Assembly: GCF_000499385.1 (NCBI RefSeq)
Contig: NW_013652462.1
Coordinates: 1 to 62,633, forward strand
Reading direction: 5' to 3'
Length of the DNA: 62,633 nucleotides
Source of the DNA: Eimeria necatrix
Taxonomy: Eukaryota; Apicomplexa; Conoidasida; Eucoccidiorida; Eimeriidae
Shown here: in pieces, positions 48,053 to 62,100 of the stretch
Layout: the number at the start of each line of letters is the position of its first letter
Numbering within the stretch: the stretch's first letter is position 1
Made by a program: the position numbers and the translations under genes
The notes under the pieces: generated by a model
The model's database searches: none
Told to the model about the DNA's origin: nothing
Seen by the model: only the letters and a program-made list of their open reading frames with translations

Positions 48053-49628
48053 GTGAGTTAATGCTCGAGCGAAATAAAGAAAATCACGAAAAACCGTCAA
48101 TGCATTTCACCACTGCTTGCAAATGCTGGCGAATACTGGCGTCGTCATGCTACGTTAGCAAGCACGCAATGCACTTACACACAGCTTCAAAGTACTGACG
48201 AATGCAGGAATCGTCACGCTGCGATAACCAGCACACAACGCTAAGACTGCGCATTGTCGACATCGTCAGCCACCTCGGGCAGCCTTTGTGTTGCATTGGC
48301 ACAAGCAACCTCTGCAGGTCAGCATTCCAGTTGTTTGATGGATGGCCTCAAAGAAGCAACCTTTCTCCCGTACAATGAGCGCAATATGCATCCGCTGTTA
48401 AGGAAGGGGGTATGCGCTGGCAAGGGCAGCGTTCCAGCTGTTGTTGCACGGGTGGTTATTGAACCGAGAATACTTCCTCTGGCAGCTGCTTTCGGCGTTG
48501 TTTTGGCTTCATGTAGATGCGCACAACTTGTGTTTCCCCACGTCCAAAAATTGCGCACTTTAAGAGTGCCGCGCCACGCTGCCTCCGTAGCCTTGATCAG
48601 TTGCCGCGTAGGGTTTGAATTTGTGCGCGTCGTTAAACAAAGTAACCCTGTACTTGTCCCACTGCCGTTTTCGTTTTTCCTCGCATTGTAGTTATGGTGG
48701 CGTGGGTTTTCAGGGCAAAGCTTTGTGAACATGAATGAGGCACAAAGCCGCGGGAGAGGCGTTTGACGTGCTATTGCTTCGTTAACCGCAAATTTGACAT
48801 TTTGCTCCTGCGGATTACACATTGTACGCGTACCATACAATAACAATATGTCCCTATAGGCTACACTATGGGAGGCGCGATTCTCGTATGCTGAAGACCG
48901 CGAAAATGCAACTGAAATGTGGAGTGATGCCATGCATAGCCTATCGAGTTAGGTGACGGCAACTGGAAGAGCTGGTTGAATGTTTTATTCAAGCGTTAAA
49001 TGCCTAAACAACGCGTAAACGACGGTTGATGGAACCCTTGATATACTAGCAGTTCCCCACCGTATCAGACGCAACTTGCCAAATGTGTTACACCAAAAAG
49101 CATGCGGCGTAAGGTATTTGGTAAGTTGCGTCTGATACGGTTGGATTTCGCCAATAATACGCCTGACTAAGTTAATGGCCATCACTGTCTGTTGTTGCCG
49201 TGAACCAGCTACGTTACGCTCAGGCAATGAGAAAACCCTACCTGCACAACACTTCCTCATACTACGTAAGTACTCAATAAGAATATAAAAGATGAACATT
49301 TATGAACGTTGGCGATGATGCGATATGGAGGCCGAAACGTGCGAGTGTCGCTTTCTCTATTTTATCTCTTACTAGTGATTTTTGCATTCGGCACGGCGCT
49401 TTGGGAACGCTGGGTAGCCCATTGCCAAGCGTATGTCGGTATGCAAAACGAAAAGCAAAGCTCCCCACGAAATTGTTCTTTGCTAGGCGAAACTGTGTCC
49501 TGTGTTCTAGGCTGCATCATATGGGCTGCCAATAATTCACAAGAACTTGCAGACCACACCATCCTGTTTTCGGCCAGGCATTTATGAATGCAATGGACGG
49601 CTAAGATACGTGCTGAGAACCACGTGCA
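48053..49628. other. Repeat-poor segment with one hairpin; no gene supported
   Basis: This may be intron sequence of the gene starting at 47723. Overlapping open frames of 145 (plus) and 204 (minus) codons at 48254-48933 have no recognisable domain, so I do not call either. Confidence 0.4.
49060..49140. repeat. Long hairpin (25-base arms, one mismatch)
   Basis: The left arm 49060-49084 and right arm 49116-49140 are reverse complements at 24 of 25 positions, with a 31-base loop. One more base pair extends the outer end. It could be a small-RNA precursor, a miniature inverted-repeat element or a chance structure. Confidence 0.85.
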
Positions 49629-49629
49629 A

Positions 49630-50950
49630 GAATTGTGTTTGTCAGTGGGTTGAAATACGAGGCTCAGCAGGATGTACGCAGTAGAGCACAGTGATGCTAA
49701 CCACAAACCGAAAGCAAACGTTGCGCACAGTGCGAGAAAAAGAGACTGATGCGCTTTGAATAGAAATAGTACACAGGCGTTGTAAGGAAAGAGGCGTTTT
49801 AGTAGTCTAAGGCCATGGGCTATGAGAACTCGCTGGACTAGGTGAGGTGAAAACTCATCGTTGCAGTTGTTCTGACATGTGCTAGGGGCTTACTGGGAGC
49901 CTTTGACCTGTGGTAACTGCAGTTTAGGTGCTTATATCCATGGAACATCCGCAGCAGCAAGGCAAAGAACGCAGATGACGGGGAACGCATGAGTCATGCA
50001 ATGCTTGCACGTTGTTGTTTTGTAGATGGCAAGGGGACGCTTCAGGGTTACTTCAGGGTTAGGTTATGTGGAGACAGCAGCATTTAGGGCACTGCGTGGA
50101 GGTACCACTATTCACGCATACAGAGCTTTATTTTGGTTTGACAGCATGAGTTGAAGTGGCTTGTTGCTGCAAGCGTGAGTTTCTGGAGCAGCGTACTGCA
50201 TTGCACTGACTCGACGCTGCACGAGGCAGTGCTTTTGCAGCTGTTGCTGAAGCAGGTTTTGAACCTTGGGAGCCTCCAGTCCTCCGGTAAGCGCGTCTAC
50301 AGTGCCTTGCAGTGTTGAAGCACGTGCTCGGAATAACGGGTAGGAATTGTGTACACCAGTGGGTTGAAACACGAGGCTCAGCAGGAGGTACGCAGTAGAA
50401 CACAGTGATGTTAATCACGAGCCCAGAGCAAACGCTGCGCACAATGCGAGAAAAAGAGGCTGATGCGCTTTGAGTAGAAACAGTACACATGCGTTGTAAG
50501 GACAGAGGCGATTTAGTAGTCCAAGGCCTTGGGCTATGAGAACTCGCTGGACTAGGTGAGGTGAAAACTCATCGGTTCAGTTGTTCTGACGTGTGCAAGG
50601 GGCTTACTGGGGGAGTTCGGTCTGTGGTAGCTTCACTTTAGGTGCTTAAATCCATTGCTCTGCAGCATCTTCATCAGAAGGGCAAAGGATGCTGATGACG
50701 GGACACGCATGAGTCAGTCATGCAGTGCTTGCACGTTGTTGTTTTCTAGATGGCAAGGGGACGCAGAGTTAGGCTATGCTGACACGGCAGCACTTAGGGC
50801 GTTGCGTGGAAGTGTCATTATTCATGCATTCGAAGCTCTAGTTTGGTCTGACGGCATGGGCCGAAGTGGCTTGTTGCTGCAAGCGTGAGTTTCTGGAGCA
50901 GCGTACTGCATTGCGCTGACTCGAGACTGCGCGAGGCAGTGCTGTTGAAG
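49630..50950. repeat. Tandem duplication, about 0.71 kb period, two copies
   Basis: Copy 1 spans about 49630-50343 and copy 2 about 50344-50950. Corresponding landmarks sit 710-714 bases apart, with scattered substitutions and small indels. On the minus strand both copies keep a hydrophobic frame (LALCA(T/A)FA(F/L)G, then SLCSTAY(I/L)LLSLVFQPT), but copy 2 has a stop in it. They look like decaying copies of one unit. Confidence 0.85.
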
Positions 50951-51239
50951 GTACTCTGTGAAAATATCAGCACTAGGAGAAGTGCATGTCTTCCTACTGA
51001 AAATAGTTTGTGCGTGTGCAAGCTTGATCATCCTATTATAATCCTCATACAAATCCCTGCTAGGGCCACCAAAGAGTTTAAGCGACAGCCCCCGACAATA
51101 TGTCGGCACAGGGGTTTTTGTTTCATCTGGTGATTTGTGTGCATTGCAGCCCTTTGTCGCCGTATGTATGCAAACGTTATCAAAGCTTGCGTTTAAAGAC
51201 AATCTGCGGAACGTACGAACTACTCGCTCCAATACTTAA

Positions 51240-51900
51240 CTGGTGATTCTGCGTGCCTTTTAGCATGCACATCGCACGTGTTGCAAAGTGCCATCTCAGT
51301 TGGGTAGAAGTATGACGTTGAACAGCCTGTACGCAAGCGGGTTAGGTGGGCTGTATTGCACTAAATTCGCTGCACAGATGCAGCCATAACTGCTACAAAC
51401 GATGATGGTCACGGCGACTAAAGTGGTATACCTGTGGAAACTGCCCACGGCTGTTACACGGAGGGCTTATTATAGTAACATGAACCGATGTTTGCGGTAA
51501 AACTCAACGGTTTGGTCTGCATGCATTAAGTATGCATAGCTCACTTTTTACAAGGTGCTGCAACAAAACTGAATGGGAGCGTTGCAACTTGAGGTAACTG
51601 TGTATATGAGGGGACAACAGAGGCTGATCTGTTATGCCTTTTGCCTGCACGTTGCACGCGCTACAAGCTCCTATAGAAAGCATAAACGGGAGTTTTGCAA
51701 CGTGAAACAGCTCCCACCTAAACAGAAATGCGATGCTGAACAGCCTGTACGTAAACAGGTTACGCAAACTGCAGAGAAATCGCTTCCCAGGTCGAGCCAC
51801 CATAGCTATTAAGCGGAATGGCCTTAGCGACCAAAATGATATGCATGTGTTGAATATCCATAGGCGTTGCACTGAGGGCTCATTATTGTGGCTTTGACCG
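51240..51900. repeat. Diverged tandem duplication, about 418-base period
   Basis: GAACAGCCTGTACG occurs at about 51320 and 51738. Matching flanks (the actaaa/accaaa and GGGCTTATTAT/GGGCTCATTAT regions) sit at the same spacing. Identity is clearly lower than in the 49630 duplication. Confidence 0.65.
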
Positions 51901-54900
51901 ATGCCAGCGGTGAGACTCGAGCACAGGCGTTGCGAATCGCTGAAGCATTAACTGTGCGCAGCCCAGTTTCATACTATGCGGGGATGGACGTCAATCCTAG
52001 AACTCACGACGCGCATGCTTCGATGAAGCAGTATTTCAAAGCTGTGGAACGATGTGTAATACATTGCAGCTGGGTGCAACGGTTTGTATCAAAGTGATCT
52101 TCGATGGTAGTCAATACTTGCCTGTACCATTGGGATGAAGCCTCTGCAACCTCCCTGCTTGCACGCCAGCGCGCGAACAGGAACCCACGGGTGAGGCGAA
52201 GAAAGAGAGAATAATTGCCTACAGGGCTTTGCCGATACACGAAATTGCGGTTGTATGGGCAGTCTACCTGATCATTGCACCTCTCATCGCCGAATGCTTG
52301 CTGACCTCTTTAAACATGGCATTTGGTAGGGTCGGTGGAATAGCGCGTGCGCAGAAGTTGTGTGCAAAGAGAAGCTACGCTTATAAACTCACAACTTGCA
52401 CATGTGTAAGAGTGAAGGCATGCGCAATAGTGCTGTGTCTTTCCTCAGGAAGGCGGTAAACAGGACGTAAGCGAACGGTCACGTAGGCAGCGCGGACTGT
52501 GTGTACTACAAATAGAGAATTACAGCTGCGATAGGTGCCGGTGGGCTCGTCTCCTCCCGCGAAAAATTTGCAGGTATAACAGGTGAAAACGGGACAGTTC
52601 GTGAGTTGGACAACTTAGTTAGGTAAAGTACTAGCATCATAAATGGACGTTGCAATTGCTCTTGGGCAAGACTGTGATATCGGCTCTTCAGTTGCATGTA
52701 ATCTGAGCTCATTTTTGTGCTGATGCCTGAAGTGATACTTAGAAGTGTACTGACTTCAGTCAGCTCGGGTTTCAACCGTGCAGAACTAAATAATTATTCT
52801 CTAAGATGCCAGGACGCGAAACAACCCTACTATTTAGCCACATAACAGTGCGCATGACAATAAAAGGAAGTAGCACTTTTTGCACTGTGAATGTACGTAC
52901 TAAGCACTAAGATCATGACTCAAGTGGCTTCTGCAGCAGCGCTCATGTGGCTCGAAATGCGTATTCTGTGATTCAGTGGGTTTTTTCAGGTCGGCTCTGC
53001 ATTACAACACCATATATAGTTGGTGCGAAACTATCAGGACGTACGTAGTTTTCTGGTAGCTAGTAGCATTGCCTGTGCATTTGAAATCCTGTTGACTAGA
53101 TGGAATTGAGGTGACAAGACTCTTCCGCTATGCAAAGGACCCAGAAAAGCGAAGCTTTCGGCATGACGCTACGACCGCAGCTTCACGTTCCTCGGTTGAC
53201 AGATCTGTGTGACTGAGTAACTGTCTCCAGATGCATTCTTTCAGGGCAGAATTCGTTATAGGCACCTAGGTGCCCATACTGGGCACGTAGGTGCTGACGT
53301 GGTTATGAGCTTTACGTACCTTGAATCGTTCGTGCTAGAAGCTGGTGACTTTGGTTCTTTGGATGCAGAAGGGACTGCGTCTTCATGCCTTCAGGGCTAA
53401 AGCTAAGCGTATGCCATCTAAGTCCAAGGCAATGGTCACGAAAATTTCGTACCTGTTCATTTGAGGTGTTGTGCCGATCAGGCAGTATGCTAGCCCGTTG
53501 GTTTGTTAAAGATACTCGCTAATTGTCCACCAACAGAACGCAGAAAGGATATGCGGGACCCATAATTTAAGTGCTTGAGCGTTTTGGCTTCGCGCGCTTG
53601 TTGAAAAAGAAAGTAAGCATGGCAATGTCCAACGCTGGGCCTCGCGCTGGACAGCTAAGACGAATGTCGGCGTCGACAAGATTGATGCGCCAGCTGTTAG
53701 AGAGCAATACATCTACGTACTTGCGACACTACTTGCTTTCTGGCTTCTAAGGCAGTACGAATAAGCCCAGTAAAAGTTACGCATGCGTCGACCTTGCACT
53801 GCTACCTTTCTAGCAATTTGCGAACGAGGCGCAGTTCAGCTGTGGTGCAGGGCGTAGATTGTTGTGTAGAAAAAAACTTTCCTCTTTTTCTGCTGATCTG
53901 GACAATTTGTTTTATCAGCGGCCCAAACTGCTTCCCCAACAGAACGATGCGCTGCAAGGCCGCTTGATTGTGTGGGACAAACAGGTTGTAGGCATTGCGT
54001 ATTCGAAGGCACCCCAGACTAGAACGGGGAAAATTCATGAATCCTCGCAAACAGGCTGTGGGTTTGACTACTTACTAAAATGTGCGCTGTCCGAAGTTCC
54101 CGTCCACCTTGTGTGCATAATTTGATGGAGCATGATTTACACTTCAAACTGCACGGAATGCTCTGAGCGAAGTGCTTGCGCCCAGTGTTTTACGGAATAT
54201 GTGGACACAGAAAGTGCGCACGCAAGGACAGCAGGTGGCTTTACAATTGCGAAAGTTTTTGCGTGGAAAAGAACGGATTAACGTCAATCGTTGGACTTGC
54301 GAAGGATAGAGCTCCTGTCAGTAGTGACCACACAGAAAGTAAGAAAGCACGCTATACACGCTGAGTTTCGAAGGCTGCTTTAAAAATGTCTGCCAATAAG
54401 CTATGTCGAAAAACGTGTATGGCGCTAGTGTTCCAAAGATTCCCCTTAGGACTGTGACGTATACTCCACAGCTAGTGCGTTAGTGTTACGCGACTGAGAG
54501 AATGACGCTCATCACAACCTTCACACACTCAGAGACAACTCTGAGTAAGCGTGACAGGTTGTGGTGTACTGCGGAGGTAAGGTTTTAACCGCCTGCATGC
54601 AAAGGCTCGAAGGAAGTGATTCATAACCTATGAGCTTCTTGACCGCAATTAAAATCATTGGCGAAGCGCTGCATGTAGTGCGTATAAAGTCTGAAAACGC
54701 AAGCATGGGCTCTTTCTGGTGCCTACACAGGCAAGTTAGAGTCCAGCCAAAAATGAACAGAGTCTTGGAAATTTTTGGCTGTGTTTGAGGCCACCAAGCA
54801 AGAGGTACCTAAATCACCGCACACCACACTCGATAGAGAAGTGATGAAATTTCTGGAAAGGTGGAGTTTTACGAATATGAAATGCACATGGCGTAGATGG

Positions 54901-57900
54901 TAAGCATTGCAACAATCTGCTCAGGCAACTTCCTCTAGAATCGTTTGTCGATGCCACGCATGTTGTGCCAGTAGAAACAACGTGGTTTTGACTCCTTACA
55001 CGAAAGATACCTCTTAGATTTGACGAAGCTGATTTTCGCTTCATGAAATATTTTACAGACCTAAGGTGGATTACATTGCTAGGTAATGGGTAAGCAGGTT
55101 ATCTGTACATTCTCACAAGGCAGAGCTTATTTGGTTGAACGTTACTGCAAATGTTCACTGGAGAATAAATCAGAGAGACAGGCGAGACAGAAAATGGCTA
55201 TTATTCATCACCCCCACAGGATGTGCGCATGAGATGGCTCAGCAGCTGGCCGTACAAAGGACATCAAACGAGTGGACAGCAAATGCCGCACGCATTTCGC
55301 AGCGAAATTGGAATTTGACCAGTTTGTGCGGAGGGTACGTTGGCACCCAGTCGGTGAGCGCAGCGCCCCAAAAAGTTGCGTTACCAGGCAAGCAGGCAAC
55401 ACAAACTGCCTAGAGAGACTCTCATAGTCGCCATTAGCTATAAAGCAGGCTGTGCACACGCAGAATACACATAATAAGGAGATGCTTCGCAGGCAAAGCC
55501 ATGCAGTTTGTATGTTCACTCTAAACCACATGTTGGGGGCGAGCAGCAGCTTTGATGATGATGAGGATAGAGCCCAAGGACTGCAGGGTCGATGAAATGG
55601 TGCGAGTCGTTTTGCCCTCTATGAAGATATGGGCAGGCTTGAAAAAGTGCAGCAAGCTCAGTTATGGGCATAAAATGCAAATTTGATAGGGGGCGCAAAT
55701 GGTTGCTAGACCGCGCACATATTTTACATCTCATGAGCACAGTGGTAAAGGGGTGGAACGGCTCACGTTTGTGAGAACCCTCGTCAGACCTTGATTCTTG
55801 CCCGTAATTGCTGTGAAGATGCTTTTTGGGAAGTGTTTTAAAAAGCAGGTGCCTTCAAGTTCTTGGTGACCATAGGCGTTGTCGGCACATTGAGTTGCAT
55901 TTATTTTAGGTCATGATTCGCGTAAGTGAATTCATTCAAGCACATCTGCTGGTAAAAGGAATTGCTAGGAAATAAGGAGGGCATTTTGTTGCCGCACTAA
56001 GCTGCCGGTGAATTTGGATTAAACCACACAGTATGCTCACCTGCTCTGGCACCAAACTGAAATTGGGTCACGTAGTGACAACTAATTCTCAAAGGAAAAG
56101 CAACGCAAGGTAATAAATTTGGGCGGACACATGGCACGAGCTTGTCCAGAGGAAACGCTTTTGGCAGAAAATGCTCACGGGTCCTAAGTTAATCACCATT
56201 CGACAGTAGAGATTCAGTAGTCGATTCAGGTTGACGGTTAACTAAACAAGTAATGCAACACTTAGTTCTACACCACTGATGCGCCCTTAATGCTAAACCG
56301 GGAAGCCCACTACTTGATCATGGCGCCGCCGATTTTTAGAAGTTAATAGCCGGAATATGAAGGTGGCTGCTACGGGACCATGAAATGACTACGACAAAAA
56401 TGTGCCAATTTTGCGGGTTCGTGCTGCATGCATAGCTAAGCAGTAATTGTTTTGCATTTGTGTCGTGGAGCTTACGTTGAATATTCGTGACAGTAGAGTT
56501 TTGCCAGTTTATAGTGGGAATATATGTTGCTTTGCTCCGCAAAAGCACGTGCAAATTGAAATGCCATGGGACAGTCAAACAGCAAGCAGAACGAGCAAAA
56601 CAAGTGCATCGGTTAAATTCATTGACTTTTTTAGATTTTTCGTCACCGCCAGGACTGCAATACGCTGCAGAAGGTGGGTCAGGATGCGAGGACAGAAAGT
56701 AACCCATTTGTGCAAGCTTGTTCCAAATGCGTCAAACCGGTGCATCAACGCGTGCATGCACTGTGACCAATTCATTGTGTGGGAGAGCATTTGGCAGAGG
56801 TGGTTGGTGATAAAAGCCCGTTTCCCGTTCTCCGAAGGCCACATTGCAACCGAGACAAAACTTGAACAAAATACTGCCCTGAGGTTTGCAGACAGCAAAT
56901 AAGAAAACCTGCCCTACAGAAAAGCACTGCAGGAGACCAGAGCGGATTGATCTACCACAAGCAGACGTGTTTAGGCCAGAGACCAGAGTAAGGCCTGTTT
57001 AGGTGTGGGCGACGTGCAAAGTGGCTTATCAAGCATGGGGACCTGTTCCTGCACACAATATCAGGCTATTACCAGGAGAAGAGATTGCACACAGCAGTGT
57101 TGCACCTGTATCTGGGCAGAACCTGTTGCAGCTTGTCATTCCCGTTCCACGGATGGTGGCGGTTAGATCGCTGCACAGCCATCATATCCTGTCATTTAAG
57201 GGCTAGCTCAGTGCACACTGTACAGACAAGGATATTGCACTGACGTATTCTAGATGGTACGATAAGTTTTAGATGTGTCCGCCAGTAAAGCAGAATTCGT
57301 AAATTCTTTAAATTAAGCGCATGGCTTGCTTGCTTGTGGATCACTGCGAAGCTGCTCAATATACACTGTAAGCGACACAGACACGAACCGCATATAGAAT
57401 GCGTGTGAAGACGCGAGGCAAGGTATGGCTGCTGCAACTCATGGAAACCCCAAGATATTCCTGGAAGCAATAGTAAGATATTATTGGCAGCAATATGACA
57501 CTTCTTCTGCATTCCTGTCACACATTCTATTCGCCTTAGTACTCTTTCAGCGCAAGCTTCAGTTGTTTTAGAGTGTCCCGGGTTGCGCAATGCACAGTGG
57601 CTCTGCTTAACAAACGCATCTTTTGCCCGTTTACCTATGGGGAGTTGTTGCAGGTGAGGAACACTTCAAAGAGGCGTGCATGTTTTTTTAAAAAAAAATT
57701 GCTTTGACCAGCGAGTTAGTTTGCTGCCTGTGGAGTTGGAATCAGGACTGCCTAGGGGGCTTCCAGAATTTTTATGGCGTGAGTTAGCGAGTTCTACACC
57801 CGCAGACAAATGATATGCATTGAAATGATCTAGCTGGCACTACGTAATAAACTTGCATGGCGTTGTTTGCTGATACAACGTAGCTCCAACATAACATGCC

Positions 57901-59100
57901 ATAGACGGGCTTGATCTTTGTATGTGGACAAGGACGTTTACTGATGAGAGGAAACGCACAGCCTGGCAAAGCAGTGTTTGCGAGCTGGCGCTTGTTGGTG
58001 CCACTGCAATGGAGCGCATCTGACTAGCCAAGTCTAACTGGCGCCGATCGTTTGGAGTGTGCGTGCGTGGCGTAGGCCTGCGGGAGTGTATGCCGCGAAC
58101 GGATTGCTTGGCCAGGCTTACTGATGACTTTGAAAGACATATATGCTCAGCTCGCAAGCAAAGCAAAACGACGCCGACCGTACTGCGCAATTGTTTTAGT
58201 GTTGCTGTATCTAGTAGAAGCAGCGAGCGGTACCTAGCAAGTGGAGGCGACAAATTGGGTTTCCTGTTTGTCGCCTGGACGTATTGCTGGAGTGCGTCCA
58301 AGCGTATCTGCAAGCTGCGAATGTGACGTGAATAGGCCAAGTTGACTAGCGTTCCATCTTGTCAAAAGGTTGCTTTGTTTGCCTGTAAATCCATGCGAAA
58401 CTCGCGGGTGGGAGAATTGGGAAGAAACACCCCTACTTGTTCGCTACGGAACGAATATGACCTTAACCAGATTATACGTTTAGTGTGTGCCGAAGGCGGT
58501 GGCTCTGTTCTGGAGACGTTCAGAAATTTATTGGGCGTGCTTTTGGTGGGTTATTCAGGGTTGATGGTACTGAATGCTTTGGTTCAAGAAGCTTCATGAG
58601 ATGTGAAGGGACGATTGTGACGGTATGAAGTGCTATATCATATTTACGCTGTTGTTTCTGGAAGAGGATGGTATGACTAGGCATGCACTCATATGCGATT
58701 CCCTTGCTTGATGTCCCGTAGTTTAGGCATGGCATATCTTAAAGTGGCCTGGCCTACGTACTAAGACAAGGACCATCACCGGTGAGAGAAAGCGCAAGCA
58801 CCACTAATATACTTCTTGTGGGGTGTCGTATTGCTGGCAACACAGAAATGCGGTGCGTGTGGGAGGTTTGGTCAAGGCAGGGAGGAGCTGAAACTGGCCT
58901 GTGGTTAAGCTGTGTTGTGGCGAAGGCCTGCAGAATGCATATGACGCAAGCGTTTGGTTTATTAGAGTTTGTCAACTTGATTCGCAGGTAGGCATGCGAA
59001 GCTTTGCGCGCATAAAACAGCGTCGCTAATCCTGCAGCTTGCGCGTTCTGCCGTCACTGCATCGTTCGAAAATTAGTGACTGATCCTAAGCAACTGCATG
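51901..59100. other. Repeat-poor segment; no gene recognised
   Basis: About 7 kb with no long open frame and no CAG runs. A 15-base-arm hairpin lies at 53262-53294. Sequence resembling the 59161-62633 repeat family appears faintly near 58265 (TTTGTCGCCTGGACGTATTGC). Confidence 0.45.
53262..53294. repeat. Tight hairpin (15-base arms, 3-base loop)
   Basis: The arms 53262-53276 and 53280-53294 pair at 14 of 15 positions around a TAC loop. The left arm itself holds the palindrome GCACCTAGGTGC, so two alternative structures are possible. Confidence 0.8.
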
Positions 59101-59160
59101 CTTTGGGAAGTAGCGACTGGCCATAAGCAGGGAATTGGCACACTTTAACTCTGCGTTTCC

Positions 59161-62100
59161 GTTTGCAGCCTGTGCGCACACATACTGTGTGGAATGCATG
59201 CCCTCACATTTTAAAGTCCCAGGTCTTATGGCGTGAATAGGCGGGGTGAACTAATTTCTCATGATTGTGTCAAGCCAACCTGTTTTTTTACGTCTATGAA
59301 TCTAATGAATCTACGCAAAACCGCTGAGAGCCAGACGACTTTACACAGTGTACTAGCGTCTGTTGGCTGCAAACGAATGTGGCCTTGATCAAGTATATCG
59401 ACTGTGCTTGCGGGTGAGAGCGGCTCTGCGTGTGTAACAGTAAGAAATAATGGGGAGTGTCGTTGATGGGCTCTTTAGGCCTGCCAGAATGGCGTTCTTT
59501 CAGGTGGCCTACGGAGCTATATGCTGTTTGCAGCCTGTGCGCAGACGTGTTCTTCAAATGCACACAAATGTTTTTGCGATTTCCAGATATTGTGGTCGAA
59601 TCGAGAACAAGCGATGTGGGTCTGTCTAGCATACAAGGCCATTGCTTATTAATCTGTGTGGAACAGGTAACGAGTCCGAAATGATTGAGACTTACATGTG
59701 TTACTGCTCAGTTCAACTATAGACCTGATAGGCGAGCACACTGGGTGCTTGTGCCGATGGGTTTGACGCTGCCTAGGGTCCGTCGGGAATTAATGCTGCG
59801 CGGCGTTGGCGGTTCCCTGGGAAGTGGTAGCAGTACGCGGCTTGAGAAATTCAGGCTGCTTTGCAAGATACGAGCTAACGAATGTGCTGATTTCGTGGAA
59901 TTTGCGGTTTTGGTCCTGTGGTATGCCTCGCTTGAGAGCGTGATTTGAGGCTGTTTCATCTTCTGCTTGGGAGGCATGCAAATGACGCTCATAAGCGGAA
60001 AGCAGCGCAGCACACTGCACGAGCTGCGTGTTCCACTGTAGCTGCGTGTCTTGCATGTCGCAGGGGGTCCTCTGCAAGGACTTTGTACGTTTAACTTAGG
60101 TTTACGTGTTTGCAGGCAGTGCGTGGACGTGCTTTCGAAATGCATGCAGATCCTTTTGCAAGCTTGAAATGTTGCGTTGTGGATGGGCGAAGTAGGATAG
60201 TAGTGTCCGGTTTTGTGAAGGAGACAAGCCGTTTGCCTGTAGACCTTTGGAAGTGCCAATGGCATTGGCGCTCCTTGGGACTCGTCACGAGCACGCGTTG
60301 ACTGGCGTTGTTGTGTAGTAGTGACATGACTGGTGTGCGCGACATGGGCGAGTCAACGTTGCCTTGTAAAAAGCTTTGATGGGCCTGTGGCTCATTTTCT
60401 TTGCTTTTGCCGTATACTTGACCGGTGATGTGTCAGGCCTGACAACATGGTATTGTTATGCGGTATGCAATAAGAGTTTCTGTGCAAAGCGCACTGCAGC
60501 GCATCGTGTAAGCTGCGTGAGCTTGTGTCGCTGAGTTTTGTGCACGTGCGAGGAGGCCCGTAGCAGGCTGCTGCGCGTTTGATTTTGGTTGTCCTCTTTT
60601 TTTCCTGTACGTGGACGTAATTTTGGAGTGCATGCCAGTGCTTGCAGCAGCTTCCAGATGCTACTGTGTTGATGGGAAGAGCAATGCAGCATTCTGGTGG
60701 GGCGTGGAAGCGACGAGTCCGTTGCATGTGGGCCTTTGCAGTGCGGAGGAGCTAAGAACCAGACGAAGCGGCGAAGGTCATCCGTTTCCATTTTCAAAAA
60801 GCAAATGCGAATATGGTCAGCTGGTGCGTCGGGCTCTTGTTTCATCGACATTGGCGCTGCTTAGGGCTCGTCAATAATTCATTTTGTGTGTCTTCGTGAG
60901 GAGCCGTGGAAGTTGGCGGCTTCAGGGATTAAGGCTGGTCCCTACATGTCTTGATTTCATGTAACTTGTCATGCTTGGCCTGTGGAATGTCTTGATTGGA
61001 ATCTTGGTTTGGAGATTTTTGCTGGCGTGCTTCGAAGGCATACACTTGGTGCATTTCAACAAAGCACAGCGCAGCGCATCATGAAGGCTGCATCTCTCGG
61101 TGCTGCCGCTGCATCTCCCGGAAACGACAAAAAGGGACTTAGAGGAATTTTGCACGTCTGGTATAAACATTTGTGCTCGTAGCCTGTGCATGGCGGTACT
61201 TTTGGCGTGCATACAAGGTACTTCGCGAGCATAGGATGCACTAATGCGGATGAGCAAAGTGGATTACTCTTCTGTGGTTGTGCCGAAGGGGAGGGTGCAC
61301 TGTTTATGAGAAGTGAAGAGCTATTGGGACAGTGTCTGAGTGGTGCGGGGTATTTGTATCTGTTGATTGAAGCCGTATGCAAATTTGGCATATTTCCGCT
61401 GTGACGTGCTTCGCTTGAGAATATTTCTCTAAAGCCTTTTCTGGTGGGTCTGAAAGCCATACAAGGAAAGCAAGAGAAATCTACGAGCGGATCAAAGCAA
61501 GCCGCACCATGAAAGCACCGCTTTCCTTTGTAGCTCCCCCTTCTGCAGAGAGAAAAACGTCCACAGCAGGACCTCGGCACGGTCGAATTTGGTTTTGGTG
61601 TTTGTAGTCTGAGCATGAAGATATTTTTACGATGCGAGAGAGCGGCCTTGCAGGCTTCAGAGGTCGCGTGATGGATAGAAGCACTGAAATACTGCCTTCC
61701 CGTTGTGCTGGAAAGACGATTTCTTATGGGAATTATCAGTGAAGAGCTGTTGGCAGCGAGTTGGACTGACGGGGGATATTGGTGTCTGATTGCTGAAATT
61801 ATTGGGTGGTGGCCGTGATCAGCAAGTGCGTTAGGCGTTTGCGCTGATGGAATGATCGCTGCTTAGGACTGATCAAGAAATAGTATATGGTAGCCGTGGC
61901 ATGTACTCAAGAAGTGACAGGTGTGCGAGGCCCAAAGAACTTCACGATGCTTTGAAGGAAACGCTGGTGCGTGTGCGATTTGTGTTTTTGGGTAAAGAAA
62001 CAATGATGCGTTTGTGGTTTGTATTTTTGGAAATTGTCATGCATTTGGCCTGTGTTGTGTTTGCAGTGCAGCGCATGGTGCGAGGTGCGTGATCCGCTGT

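Noticed and set aside
48254..48933. Overlapping 145- and 204-codon frames on opposite strands
   Set aside because: Neither shows a domain, conserved composition or good splice context, and such lengths can arise by chance in this GC range.
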